Positions 1 to 8,411 of a stretch of DNA of 64,000 bases are shown here, in pieces (the first letter of the stretch is position 1; every line of letters begins with the position of its first letter). The notes under the pieces are model-generated. The model did no database searches, had not been told where the DNA came from, and saw only the letters and a list, made by a program, of their open reading frames with translations. The position numbers were made by a program, and so were the translations under genes. The DNA lies in assembly GCA_019358875.1 (NCBI GenBank), contig JAHHIF010000023.1, positions 46,376 to 110,375 of the forward strand, written 5' to 3'. This stretch comes from Symplocastrum torsivum CPER-KK1 (GTDB taxonomy: Bacteria > Cyanobacteriota > Cyanobacteriia > Cyanobacteriales > Coleofasciculaceae).

Positions 1-242
1 TACCTCACATTAGTAATTGGTATTTCAGCATCGCCTGAAGTGCAAGCACTGCTAACATCTTCCGTTCCTGAAGGACATAAATCTTTTAGATCTATCCTTC
101 TCCCATCAACTGTTTCCATATAACAAAGGGGAAGCTCAACCTCCGATATCGGTATAGCGAGAGAGATGGCGCTCCCTGATAGAGAAGGAATCAACACTAT
201 TGCTGAAAAATTTAACAGAAAAGATGAAACAGTTTTTGACAT
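1..242 (-). CDS. Secreted hypothetical protein, C-terminus cut by window edge
   Basis: An ATG-initiated frame on the minus strand runs from 242 off the left edge without a stop, giving 80 codons. The N-terminus (MSKTVSSFLLNF...) has a hydrophobic stretch and a small-residue region that fit a signal peptide. It is followed by a motif with two cysteines about 16 residues apart, CYMETVDGRRIDLKDLC. Similar Cys-flanked segments occur, as I recall, in small periplasmic cyanobacterial proteins of unknown function. A GGTGG stretch lies just upstream of the ATG. The start is 25 bp downstream of the amine oxidase stop on the same strand, so the two may be co-transcribed. The role is unknown. Confidence 0.6.
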   Translation of the reverse strand, partial: MSKTVSSFLLNFSAIVLIPSLSGSAISLAIPISEVELPLCYMETVDGRRIDLKDLCPSGTEDVSSACTSGDAEIPITNVR

Positions 243-267
243 TTTGCCACCAACCTTTTAGGCTCCT

Positions 268-1701
268 TTACCATCGCTGAATTTGCAACCGCTTGCTTTT
301 GCTAAGACGCGCACGGCGATTTTTTAAAAGTCTAGTTTTCTGTTGGACAGCGTGAGCTTGTAGCCCTAAATCTTCCAAGATTTCTGCGGCAGCGGCTTCG
401 CCCGTTTCGCAGCCACCTTCCATGTAACCTTGATACTCTAGGGAGCAGTGTTCACCAGCAAAAAATAGATTGCCCACGCGCTCACCTTCTACGCCGTACA
501 TCTGTGTCCATTGCCCTACTAAATAACAGGAGTATGAGCCACGACTGTATAGCTCTCCTAGCCAATACGCTCGTACAGCTTTACCCTGCAACTGGGTGGC
601 ACTAATGCCAGGGAAAATCTGTTCTAGTTGCGGCATTAGTCTTTGAACATGAAACTCTGGCGTTGCTGTTCCGAGGGTTATACCTTGCTGTCCTCCAGTG
701 AAGTTAGTGATTAAGCCGTTTCCACGGGTAAAGCGACTCTGACTAGTCTCCCAAGTATTTTGAAACCCTAAGTTTGTATAGACGTTGGCAGTGGAATTAT
801 AGCGGCTGCGCCAAACTTTTCCGGTATAGCCAGTGATCAATTTGGTGTTGGTGCCATAGCCTAAAGTATCAATGGCTAATCTTTTCGCTGGCGGTAAAGT
901 CACATTGAGCGGAATTGAGCGTAGTACACTAAAGGGCAAGGTAAGCAAGATTCGTTCATACGTGCGATCGCTAGTACCTCCTGAGCGTAATGCAACTTGG
1001 TAGCGACCATCAGGACTGCGGCTAAGTGACTCTAAAACGGTTTCGGTTCTAAGAGAATTTGCTAATAACTCCCCTAATCGACGGGGAACTTGGTCATTAC
1101 CGCCAGCAATATAGTAACGCTCATCACTGGTTCCGTAGATCTCAAATTCACCAGATTCAGTGCCGATTAAATAGATGAGATTCAGACAGGACTGTTCTTC
1201 TGCCTCTCGACCATACTCTCCCGTATAAGCAACCTGGATTATTTGCCGCATGGTCGTGGTGGTCGGGATACGCTCTAAATACTCTGTAATTGAGAGATTA
1301 TCTAAAGCGGCTGTAGCTGGATCAGGTGTTGCATAACTTTCAAAATTCTCAATCGCTACTAAATCGGCATCAATTTGTTCAGCAACAGGCGCAAAGTCAT
1401 TGATAATTTCCTCAATGGGAACTTTGCGTCCTCCAAAGAAGTACGTTTCTTGTATCAACCCCTGCTCAGCCGCTAGCAGGTCAACGATATTAAAGCCAAG
1501 TTCCTCAGCTAGCCCTCGCAAGCAAGTATGGTCTGTATCAATGAATTCTCCCCCCAGTTCTGCGGTAATCTGGGTGCCAGCCGCTTTGGGTAAACTCCGA
1601 ATCCGACCACCCACCTGATTTCTGGCTTCAATGATATCCACAGGAACACCAGCTTGTTTCAGGCGATAGGCAGCCGTTAGTCCAGCAATGCCTGCACCCA
1701 C
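268..1701 (-). CDS. Flavin monoamine oxidase family protein (FAD-dependent)
   Basis: Likely oxidises an amine or amino acid using FAD. The N-terminus carries the dinucleotide-binding signature GAGIAGLTAAYRL followed by the acidic end of the second strand and VGGR. The C-terminus has the second FAD motif (FFAGEHCS, then GYMEGGCETGEAAA). At 477 residues it is close to the family's usual size. The called start is GTG at 1701, which falls inside the first beta strand of the Rossmann fold. In-frame sequence continues upstream (FSLVLVV) to a TGA but contains no ATG, GTG or TTG. An ATG with in-frame codons lies about 70 bp upstream in another frame, so the 5' end may be frameshifted or use a rare start. 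The substrate cannot be read from the sequence. Confidence 0.85.
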   Translation of the reverse strand: MGAGIAGLTAAYRLKQAGVPVDIIEARNQVGGRIRSLPKAAGTQITAELGGEFIDTDHTCLRGLAEELGFNIVDLLAAEQGLIQETYFFGGRKVPIEEIINDFAPVAEQIDADLVAIENFESYATPDPATAALDNLSITEYLERIPTTTTMRQIIQVAYTGEYGREAEEQSCLNLIYLIGTESGEFEIYGTSDERYYIAGGNDQVPRRLGELLANSLRTETVLESLSRSPDGRYQVALRSGGTSDRTYERILLTLPFSVLRSIPLNVTLPPAKRLAIDTLGYGTNTKLITGYTGKVWRSRYNSTANVYTNLGFQNTWETSQSRFTRGNGLITNFTGGQQGITLGTATPEFHVQRLMPQLEQIFPGISATQLQGKAVRAYWLGELYSRGSYSCYLVGQWTQMYGVEGERVGNLFFAGEHCSLEYQGYMEGGCETGEAAAAEILEDLGLQAHAVQQKTRLLKNRRARLSKSKRLQIQRW

Positions 1702-1913
1702 GACTAAAACTAATGAGAAATTTTTCCGATTGAAGGCTAATCCTGTTGAGATTTTAGATAATTGAGCTTCATTTCAGTTCCTGTACTAGTTAGATTGCAT
1801 CTTGTTATGCCATACGCTGCAAACGCTAAGGTGCAACAGGTGTGGGACAATCTAAAATTCCTGCATCAAGCGATTGATTGCGTAACATTAGCCTAGTTTG
1901 AGGAAGTTTGACT

Positions 1914-2399
1914 GTGAGACTGCACTGGTTATTACCCAGTTTTTTGGGCTTTTTTCTGTTTTTATCTCCTGCTGAAGCGGCGAGACTGCTAACTTGGCGT
2001 TTTGACGCTGATCAGAATCAGCTAAGCTTTACGACAGACGAGGGGGTTCAACCTAAAGCACAGCTAATTGTTAACCCGACTCGTTTAGTGATTGATTTGC
2101 CTGGTATTAGCCTGGGACGCCCAAAAATCGAGCAGCCAGTGGGCGGGGCAATCCGTTCTGTGCGAGTGGGGCAATTTGACGAACAAACGACTCGCTTGGT
2201 AGTTGAATTAAACCCTGGCTATACAATCGATCCCCAGCAAGTAAAGTTCCGGGGAATCTCTCCTACTCAATGGACGGTACAGTTACCGAGTCCGGAACAA
2301 ACAGCGCAGTTGCCTGATACATCATCCCTGCTGATTCAGAACCAAATGGCTCAGGCGATCGCAAATGGCATTCTAGAGTACATTCATCAAAACCTCTGA
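1914..2399 (+). CDS. Exported AMIN-domain protein
   Basis: A 161-residue protein with an N-terminal signal peptide (hydrophobic core about residues 5-20, cleavage near AEA-A) followed by a single AMIN domain (about residues 25-120: LTWRFD..., LVIDLPG, IRSVRVGQF, TRLVVEL). AMIN domains usually target amidases or secretion-pore proteins to the periplasm and peptidoglycan. Here no catalytic domain follows. TTG at 1908 also opens the frame, but the AGGAAG at 1901-1906 sits only one base before it. GTG at 1914 lies 7 bp after that site, so I prefer GTG. It is divergent from the amine oxidase. It probably binds the cell wall. Confidence 0.78.
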   Translation: MRLHWLLPSFLGFFLFLSPAEAARLLTWRFDADQNQLSFTTDEGVQPKAQLIVNPTRLVIDLPGISLGRPKIEQPVGGAIRSVRVGQFDEQTTRLVVELNPGYTIDPQQVKFRGISPTQWTVQLPSPEQTAQLPDTSSLLIQNQMAQAIANGILEYIHQNL

Positions 2400-2797
2400 T
2401 GCTAATCAGGCACTTGGGGTTGTAGAAGCGATCGCCAAGTGCCCGTACTCTACTTAAGTATCTAGCCGTCTTTTTCAAAGACTTAATAAAGACAGTTTAC
2501 TTTACTTTACATTTTTTAAAAGAACAGCCAAGATATATCTAGATACCTTGCAAGTATTTTTCATTACCTAAATCTCAGTCCTCATTTGCGTAAATTAACT
2601 GAATGAAGTGAGATTGCCGCCATTGAGCTTAGGCTCAATCGCGACAGAGATACGTTTTTCATTAATCCCACTAACTACTTCGTACAGCCTCGCTGCATCT
2701 ACTTATCTCGCTGCACGTTGTAGAGCGTCTAAGCCTCATTCAGGTGGCGCTAGTTTTTTTGAAAACAATTAAACTGCCAAAAATCTCAAACACAAAT
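2400..2797. other. Intergenic region with hairpin and GTAAAG repeat
   Basis: No gene is seen in this ~400 bp stretch. It contains a 7-bp perfect inverted repeat with a TTAG loop at 2622-2639 (ATTGAGC/GCTCAAT). At 2494-2510 the reverse strand reads GTAAAGTAAAGTAAACT; part of this (GTAAAGTAAACT) recurs near 16985. The stretch separates the AMIN gene from the pentapeptide-repeat gene. Confidence 0.5.
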
Positions 2798-3592
2798 ATG
2801 GATGCGTCAGAACTTCTAGAGCGTTATCAAGCAGGAGAAAGAAATTTTCGTAACGCTCAATTGACCTGTGCCGACTTGAACGATGCCAATCTGTTGGGTG
2901 TCAATCTTAGTGGTGCCGACCTCAGTGGTGCTAGCTTAATTGATGCCGACCTCAGTGGTACCGACCTCAGTGGTGCGAACCTGTTTGGTGCCGACCTGTT
3001 GAGTACCGAGTTGTTAAATGCTGACCTAAGTTATGCCAACTTGAGCGGTGCCGAGATGTTGGGTGCTTCCCTAAGTGATGCTGACCTACGTGGTGCTGTT
3101 TTGTTGAATGCCAACTTGAGGTATGCCAACCTGAGCGATGTCTGTTTGAGTCGTGCAAATCTAAGTTTTGCCAACCTATTGGGGGCAAATCTATTTGGGG
3201 CAAATCTCTTAGGTGCTGACCTGAGTTATACCAACTTGTTTGGTGCCGACCTGTTTGGGGCAAACCTGCTTGGTGCCGACCTAAGTTATGCGAATTTGTT
3301 TGGGACTAACCTGAGTTATGCGAATTTGCTTGGTGCCAACATCTATTATCCGACGAGTTTACTTGCTGCCAACTTGAGCGGGGCAAACCTGAGTAGCACC
3401 AACCTGAACGGTGCCGACCTAAGTACAGCGACATTGACTGAAGCTAAATTAGTTGATATGTACTTGCAGCAAGAAAATTTGCAGCCGTCTAACTTATACC
3501 ATGCTAAGTTAAGCCGCTTGCTCAATGCTCTTTCAAGTCGGAAATTATCCGATGGCGATCTAAGCCACCGATTACATGAACCAGACGTTTAG
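2798..3592 (+). CDS. Pentapeptide-repeat protein
   Basis: From about residue 20 nearly the whole chain is built from A(D/N)LxG pentapeptides (for example ADLSGASLIDADLSGTDLSG). About 40 consecutive units are predicted to form a right-handed quadrilateral beta-helix, with a non-repeat tail of roughly 35 residues. The frame is open from GTG at 2744, but ATG at 2798 begins MDASELLERYQAGERNF, the usual N-terminus of cyanobacterial members, so that start is chosen. There is no signal peptide or membrane segment, suggesting a cytoplasmic location. The function of most such proteins is unknown. It converges with the CDF transporter, with only 7 bp between the stops. Confidence 0.85.
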   Translation: MDASELLERYQAGERNFRNAQLTCADLNDANLLGVNLSGADLSGASLIDADLSGTDLSGANLFGADLLSTELLNADLSYANLSGAEMLGASLSDADLRGAVLLNANLRYANLSDVCLSRANLSFANLLGANLFGANLLGADLSYTNLFGADLFGANLLGADLSYANLFGTNLSYANLLGANIYYPTSLLAANLSGANLSSTNLNGADLSTATLTEAKLVDMYLQQENLQPSNLYHAKLSRLLNALSSRKLSDGDLSHRLHEPDV

Positions 3593-3599
3593 CAGCTTA

Positions 3600-4286
3600 T
3601 TAACATTCAGAAGACTTAGCCAAGAGAGTGTTGAGGCTCTGGATGATTAAGGGAGTTGCACTAATAATAATCAGCCCTGACACGAATAGGCTAATCACAC
3701 CATCTGCCCATATCCAGTTCAGTGCCCAAACTGCGATCGCGGCAATAATCACACCCACTGAACTTGCCGCATCAGCAAGGACATGGAGAAATGCACCTCT
3801 AAGATTGAGGTCGTTGTGGCTGTCCTTGTGCAGCAGGAAAATATTGATACTATTAACCCCAAAACCGACGCTAGCCGTCGCTAACATAGGCAGACTGAGA
3901 ATTTCAACTGGGGGAGACTGTAGGCGTTCAACCGCTTCCCAGCCAACCCATACTGCAATAACTACCAGTCCCACCCCATTGACCAGTGCTGCCAGTACCT
4001 CAAACCAGTGGTTTCCGGATTCTAAATTACTGGCTCGACGCCTCTGAGAGAGCCAGGTCGCTAGCAGGGCTAAAATTAGGGCGAAACAATCCGATGCCAT
4101 GTGTCCCGAATCAGCCAAGAGTGCAAGACTGTGGCTAAATAGCCCTACTGCTAGCTCTGCTAGGGCAAAGCTACAAATGAGAACTAGAACTGTAACCAGT
4201 AACCTCACCTTATTTGTGGTCTGAGATGGCTGACTAATAGAGGTTGTGTGATGAGTACAGGAGGCAGAATGTTGATGCATGGACAT
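3600..4286 (-). CDS. Cation diffusion facilitator (CDF) transporter, short form
   Basis: Predicted divalent-metal/proton antiporter of the inner membrane. Six hydrophobic segments are visible, and both metal-binding HxxxD motifs of the CDF family are present: DSGHMASD in TM2 and HVLADAAS in TM5. The N-terminus is His/Cys-rich (MHQH..., CTHH), suggesting metal capture. The protein ends right after TM6 and so lacks the cytoplasmic C-terminal dimerisation domain of about 80 residues found in most members. Start choice is uncertain: ATG at 4286, ATG at 4280 or TTG at 4307 are all in frame and none has a clear ribosome-binding site. Zinc is the likeliest substrate by family, but this is not shown by the sequence. 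Confidence 0.82.
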   Translation of the reverse strand: MSMHQHSASCTHHTTSISQPSQTTNKVRLLVTVLVLICSFALAELAVGLFSHSLALLADSGHMASDCFALILALLATWLSQRRRASNLESGNHWFEVLAALVNGVGLVVIAVWVGWEAVERLQSPPVEILSLPMLATASVGFGVNSINIFLLHKDSHNDLNLRGAFLHVLADAASSVGVIIAAIAVWALNWIWADGVISLFVSGLIIISATPLIIQSLNTLLAKSSEC

Positions 4287-4393
4287 AAATGAGAGCGTGG
4301 AACTCAATCAAGGGTGATCTTACTGTGAGGACTAAACCCCGCAATTGGCGAAGAATATAGCGTTTTTCAAGTTGATGAAGTACAAATTGCTTG

Positions 4394-4419
4394 TAAGGGC
4401 GCACGGCGGTGCGCCCTTA
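4394..4419. repeat. Perfect palindrome, TAAGGGCGCAC/GTGCGCCCTTA
   Basis: Two 11-bp arms with no mismatch flank a 4-base loop (GGCG). It sits in the ~340 bp gene-free gap between the acetamidase stop and the CDF start. It lacks a T-run, so it is more likely an interspersed palindromic repeat of a type common in cyanobacteria than a simple terminator. The frames crossing it on both strands have no recognisable protein character. Confidence 0.7.
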
Positions 4420-4630
4420 TGCTGTACTGACTCGAAAACGGCTGTAAATAAACATAGCTTAGGAATAATAGGTAATGGACTGTTTGCGATCTGCCTTTGG
4501 TGGTGCCGAAAAGCGCGAGCGCCCACTGTCTATGTACCCCTTCTCCAAAACTGTGTTATTGCCAAACTGCTATTTGGTTATGACTTTACAGCGTGTAGAG
4601 ATGTTTCAGGTAACTCTCTACAACCACCCA

Positions 4631-5848
4631 TCAAAGCTCAAGGTCTTTGAGCAAGTCTTTGGAAATTACCCCATGAATGCCTTTAACAATATCCACCACC
4701 TGGGAAACTTCAAAGTCAATTGCTGCACTTCCTAGTAGTAGGGCATCCGCTTTCGTCATTCCGTACTTCTCTTCAATAATCCGCAGGGACTCCCGTACCG
4801 ACTTCTTCATCGCCTCGTCCAAGTCCTTGTCTAGTCCAATCGCTAGCCATGCATCCGGTGTTTCAGCCATTGGTGTATCTAGTTTCATGTCCTTATGGAC
4901 AACTAGCTCAAATGTCGGAGTCAGGGAGCATTCAATCGCTGTCAAAGCGACTTCCCCATTGCCTTGAGCGCAGTGGGGGTCTCCGGAATAAAATAGTGCC
5001 CCTGGAACTTGAACAGGCAAGTAGAGGCTGGTGCCTTCTCCGATGTGCTTGATGTCGATATTCCCGCCATAAATTCCAGGCGGCACAGAGTTTACGGCAT
5101 CTTCCCGGTTAGCCGGAACTACTCCCATGATTCCCATAAATGGCTTCAGAGGAATGTCTACATTCGGTCGTCCATTGGAGGGGCGGAAAACCCCAATTTT
5201 GCGCGCTGCATCTATGGGAATTACTTTTGAATAGATGGGAGCATCATTTTCTGGGTACTCACCCGGTAGTGAACCTTTGCTGTGACGGTTAGAAATTACG
5301 CCATAGGGTGCCCGATAATCAATTTTAAGGGTCTTGATTTCAAGGACATCTCCAGGTTCAGCACCTTCTACAAAGACTGGGCCTGTAATAACGTGTGGTC
5401 CTGGACCCGTTTTTTCTACCTTAGCCTTGACAGTAAGCTGGTCAGGCAGGATTTTCTCTTTAGTAATCCCTGCTTTTGTGAAAAACTCGGTGGTGTCTCC
5501 TTGGTCTGCTAGGATGCCTTCGTGGGAAATCGTCTGCATGACGATGCGATCGCCTGATTTCACGCTCAAAATTGGCTTGCTATCCGACTTAAATAGCTCT
5601 CCCCAGATCACATTTTCAGTTGTAGACATCACCGTATGGGTTGCTGCTGTTGCCCCGACAACAGGTGACAAGGTGCCGACCAAACCCCAAAGCAGGACAA
5701 CTCCAGCCGTTGTTCCGGCTATCCAAGCCCAGTGACGCGGTAAAAAAGACTTCAAAGATTTCGCAATCGTCTGCCCTAGACTTTTTACCACTACTACACC
5801 TCTATGCCAATGGCGATACGCCAATCCTGACCACTTTGGCTTTTTCAT
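4631..5848 (-). CDS. Acetamidase/formamidase family protein, membrane-anchored
   Basis: The main domain (about residues 75-400) matches the FmdA/AmdA acetamidase/formamidase family, which hydrolyses short amides to ammonia and the carboxylate. Visible family segments include VKSGDRIVMQT, GPVFVEGAEPGDVLEIK and YSGDPHCAQGNGEVALTAIE. Unlike typical cytosolic members it has an N-terminal extension of about 65 residues with a basic region and one membrane segment (WIAGTTAGVVLLWGLVGTL), so the enzyme probably faces the periplasm. ATG at 5848 (MKKPKW) is preferred over the in-frame GTG at 5875; AAGGAG lies 13 bp upstream. The substrate is unproven. Confidence 0.85.
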   Translation of the reverse strand: MKKPKWSGLAYRHWHRGVVVVKSLGQTIAKSLKSFLPRHWAWIAGTTAGVVLLWGLVGTLSPVVGATAATHTVMSTTENVIWGELFKSDSKPILSVKSGDRIVMQTISHEGILADQGDTTEFFTKAGITKEKILPDQLTVKAKVEKTGPGPHVITGPVFVEGAEPGDVLEIKTLKIDYRAPYGVISNRHSKGSLPGEYPENDAPIYSKVIPIDAARKIGVFRPSNGRPNVDIPLKPFMGIMGVVPANREDAVNSVPPGIYGGNIDIKHIGEGTSLYLPVQVPGALFYSGDPHCAQGNGEVALTAIECSLTPTFELVVHKDMKLDTPMAETPDAWLAIGLDKDLDEAMKKSVRESLRIIEEKYGMTKADALLLGSAAIDFEVSQVVDIVKGIHGVISKDLLKDLEL

Positions 5849-5996
5849 CGTATTTCTGTTCTCCTTCACACCCACGCCGCCTAATAATTAGAACCTTTTC
5901 AAGCCACCTTGATGGAATGTCAAGGCTCCATGCTTAACGTCGAAATATAAAAGGAATCTTAAGTAGTCTTTGTAACCTAAATTACAAATCAAGAGA

Positions 5997-6028
5997 AAAG
6001 CCCCCTACCTTTAGGAGTAGAGAGCTTT
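5997..6028 (-). terminator. Probable terminator of tkt
   Basis: On the minus strand AAAGCTC-t-CTAC pairs with GTAG-g-GGGCTTT around an 8-base loop, about 60 bp past the tkt stop. One G-U pair and one bulge are needed, and the following bases are TCTC rather than a pure T-run. Confidence 0.45.
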
Positions 6029-6085
6029 GTTAATTAACATTTTGAGTTGATTAGCCGTCTAAAAACTAACAACTCTTCAAGGCAC

Positions 6086-8122
6086 TTAACCCAACAACTC
6101 TTTAGCCTTTGCTACCACGTTATCTACCGTGAAGCCGAACTTCTCCATGCAGACTGGGCCAGGAGCGGAAGCACCAAAGGTGTCAATGCTGACTGAGACT
6201 CCCTCACTGCCAGTGTATTTACTCCAGCCAAAGCTAGTGCCTGCTTCCACCGAAACTCGCTTGGTTACAGCTTTGGGCAGTACGGATTCCCGATAGTCTG
6301 CATCCTGAGCTTCAAACAACTCCCAACAGGGCATTGAAACGACCCGTACTTTTTTGCCCTCACCACGCAACTGCTCTGCTGCTTTGACACAGAGTTGGGT
6401 TTCGCTACCTGTCCCAATCAGAATAAGATCAGGCGTACCATCGCTATCTGACAGGATATAAGCGCCTTTTGCTACACCCTCAATAGAGGTATTGGGAAGA
6501 TTGGGCTGTGCTAGCCGAGAGAGAGCTAGGAGTGAAGGCAGTGTCTTATTACCGAATTTCATTCCCCTAGCCGTCTCAATCGCCACCTTGTATGCCCCGG
6601 ATGTTTCATTGCCATCAGCAGGGCGAATTACCAGCAAGTCGGGAATCGCTCGTAGAGAGGCAATATGTTCAATCGGTTGGTGTGTCGGACCATCTTCGCC
6701 GAGCTGGATTGAGTCGTGAGTCATCACATAGATGACACCCGCTTCAGACAAAGCAGAGAGGCGAATCGCCGCTCGCATATAGTCGGTAAACACCAAGAAG
6801 GTAGCGCAGTAAGGAATCAGCCCCGATCCATCCAAAGCAAGACCGTTGCAGATGGCTCCCATACCATGCTCACGCACTCCAAAGCGGAGGTTGCGATGTT
6901 CGTATTGATCCTTTTGGAAGTCTCCGGGGAAAGTCTTCAGATAGGTATTGTTGGAAGGAGCTAAGTCAGCAGAACCACCGATGAGTTCTGGGAGAACGCC
7001 AGCTAGAGCATTGAGGACTTTACCTGATTGGACGCGGGTAGCTTCCCCCTTGTCCTCTGGTGTGTAGGTCGGCAGAACCGAATCCCAACCCTCTGGGAGT
7101 ATAGCCTCATGCATCCGGTGTAGTTCGGCGGCTTCTTGAGGATATTTCTCCTTGTAACGATCAAACAGTTGATTCCACTCTTCTTCTATTTTTGCTCCGC
7201 GATCGATCGCTTTGCGCCAGTGATTAAAAGCATCTTCTGGAATAACAAATGGCTCGTATTCCCAACCCAAGTTCTTGCGTGTAGCCTCTACTTCTGCGGC
7301 ACCGAGGGCGGCACCGTGGGCATCATGGCTATCAGCTTTATTGGGTGAACCATAGCCGATTGTTGTGCGAACCTTAATTAAAGAAGGCTTGTCGGTGACC
7401 GATTTGGCTGTTTCGATGGCTTTATGAATTGCCTCCAGGTCGGTGTTGCCATCTTCTACAACCAGGACGTGCCAGCCGTAAGCTTCATACCGCTTACCAA
7501 CATCTTCTGTGAATGCTAGGTCGGTGGAACCGTCGATGGAAATATGATTGTCATCGTAGAGGGCAATCAGCTTGCCTAGCCCCAAGTGTCCAGCTAGGGA
7601 ACAGGCTTCGCTGGTTACGCCTTCCATGTTGCAACCATCACCTACGATGACGTAGGTATAGTGGTCTATGACTGGGAAATCGGGTTTATTAAATTTGGCT
7701 GCCAAGTGAGCTTCAGCCATTGCAATTCCAACACCATTGGCAAGCCCTTGACCCAAAGGTCCGGTTGTAATCTCGACCCCAGGATTCATGAAGTTTTCTG
7801 GGTGACCAGGGGTTTTTGACTCCCATTGGCGGAATTGCTTGAGGTCTTCGAGGGTAAGATCCTCGTAGCCAGTCAGGTAGAGCAGTGCATACTGCAACAT
7901 ACTGCCATGCCCCGCAGACAGCAAGAAGCGATCGCGATTCAACCAGGCAGGATTTTTTGGATTAAACCGCATAAAGCGATCCCACAGCACGAATGACATC
8001 GGTGCTGCGCCCATTGGCAGCCCTGGATGACCTGATTTCGCCTTCTCTACCGCGTCAATTGCTAAAAAGCGGATGGAGTTGATGCACAGTTCTTCGAGAG
8101 ATTGTTGGGTTGCAACGGCCAT
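6086..8122 (-). CDS. tkt: Transketolase
   Basis: Thiamine-diphosphate enzyme that moves two-carbon units between sugar phosphates in the Calvin-Benson cycle and the pentose-phosphate pathway. At 678 residues it is full length. Motifs seen: SGHPGLPMGAAP, the TPP/Mg site IVGDGCNMEGVTSEA, GHGSMLQYALL, and the catalytic-glutamate region FGVREHGMGAI in the pyrimidine-binding domain. The C-terminal domain ends in PGPVCMEKFGF. It starts at ATG 8122 (MAVATQQSLEELC), the usual cyanobacterial N-terminus. It lies downstream of acpP and fabF on the same strand, a grouping common in cyanobacteria, but a 289-bp gap with a hairpin separates it from fabF. Confidence 0.97.
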   Translation of the reverse strand: MAVATQQSLEELCINSIRFLAIDAVEKAKSGHPGLPMGAAPMSFVLWDRFMRFNPKNPAWLNRDRFLLSAGHGSMLQYALLYLTGYEDLTLEDLKQFRQWESKTPGHPENFMNPGVEITTGPLGQGLANGVGIAMAEAHLAAKFNKPDFPVIDHYTYVIVGDGCNMEGVTSEACSLAGHLGLGKLIALYDDNHISIDGSTDLAFTEDVGKRYEAYGWHVLVVEDGNTDLEAIHKAIETAKSVTDKPSLIKVRTTIGYGSPNKADSHDAHGAALGAAEVEATRKNLGWEYEPFVIPEDAFNHWRKAIDRGAKIEEEWNQLFDRYKEKYPQEAAELHRMHEAILPEGWDSVLPTYTPEDKGEATRVQSGKVLNALAGVLPELIGGSADLAPSNNTYLKTFPGDFQKDQYEHRNLRFGVREHGMGAICNGLALDGSGLIPYCATFLVFTDYMRAAIRLSALSEAGVIYVMTHDSIQLGEDGPTHQPIEHIASLRAIPDLLVIRPADGNETSGAYKVAIETARGMKFGNKTLPSLLALSRLAQPNLPNTSIEGVAKGAYILSDSDGTPDLILIGTGSETQLCVKAAEQLRGEGKKVRVVSMPCWELFEAQDADYRESVLPKAVTKRVSVEAGTSFGWSKYTGSEGVSVSIDTFGASAPGPVCMEKFGFTVDNVVAKAKELLG

Positions 8123-8234
8123 AATTTCTGTTTAATGACTAAACGTGAACTAAGGTTTAACGCAAGATTTGTGTGAGCTAGAACTCTCGGACTTACGCAC
8201 CCTTTAGATTATTTTAGGTATTTTTACCCAGTTG

Positions 8235-8277
8235 ATCCCCCTTGTGTCGCCAAAAATTTTTGGGGCAATTGGGGGAT
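8235..8277. terminator. Hairpin between fabF and tkt
   Basis: ATCCCCC at 8235-8241 pairs with GGGGGAT at 8271-8277. Inside the loop is a perfect 14-bp palindrome of C2A5T5G2 (8250-8263). It lies ~135 bp beyond the fabF stop and upstream of the tkt start, so it may end the fabF transcript or act in the tkt leader. Confidence 0.4.
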
Positions 8278-8411
8278 ACTAGAGCGTCAGTCTTGAACTT
8301 GACAGCTCTCGGTTACCCTAAGGCTATATACTCATCATCCCATTAGGGGGATCGATGAGCAAGCCTTGGGGATAGAGAGTAGAGCCGTCGATAGGGACTA
8401 GAAATTCATCC

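Noticed and set aside
4345..4735. Two plus-strand open frames of 86-101 codons
   Set aside because: They cross the palindrome at 4394-4419 and the end of the acetamidase gene on the other strand, and show no domain or codon character.
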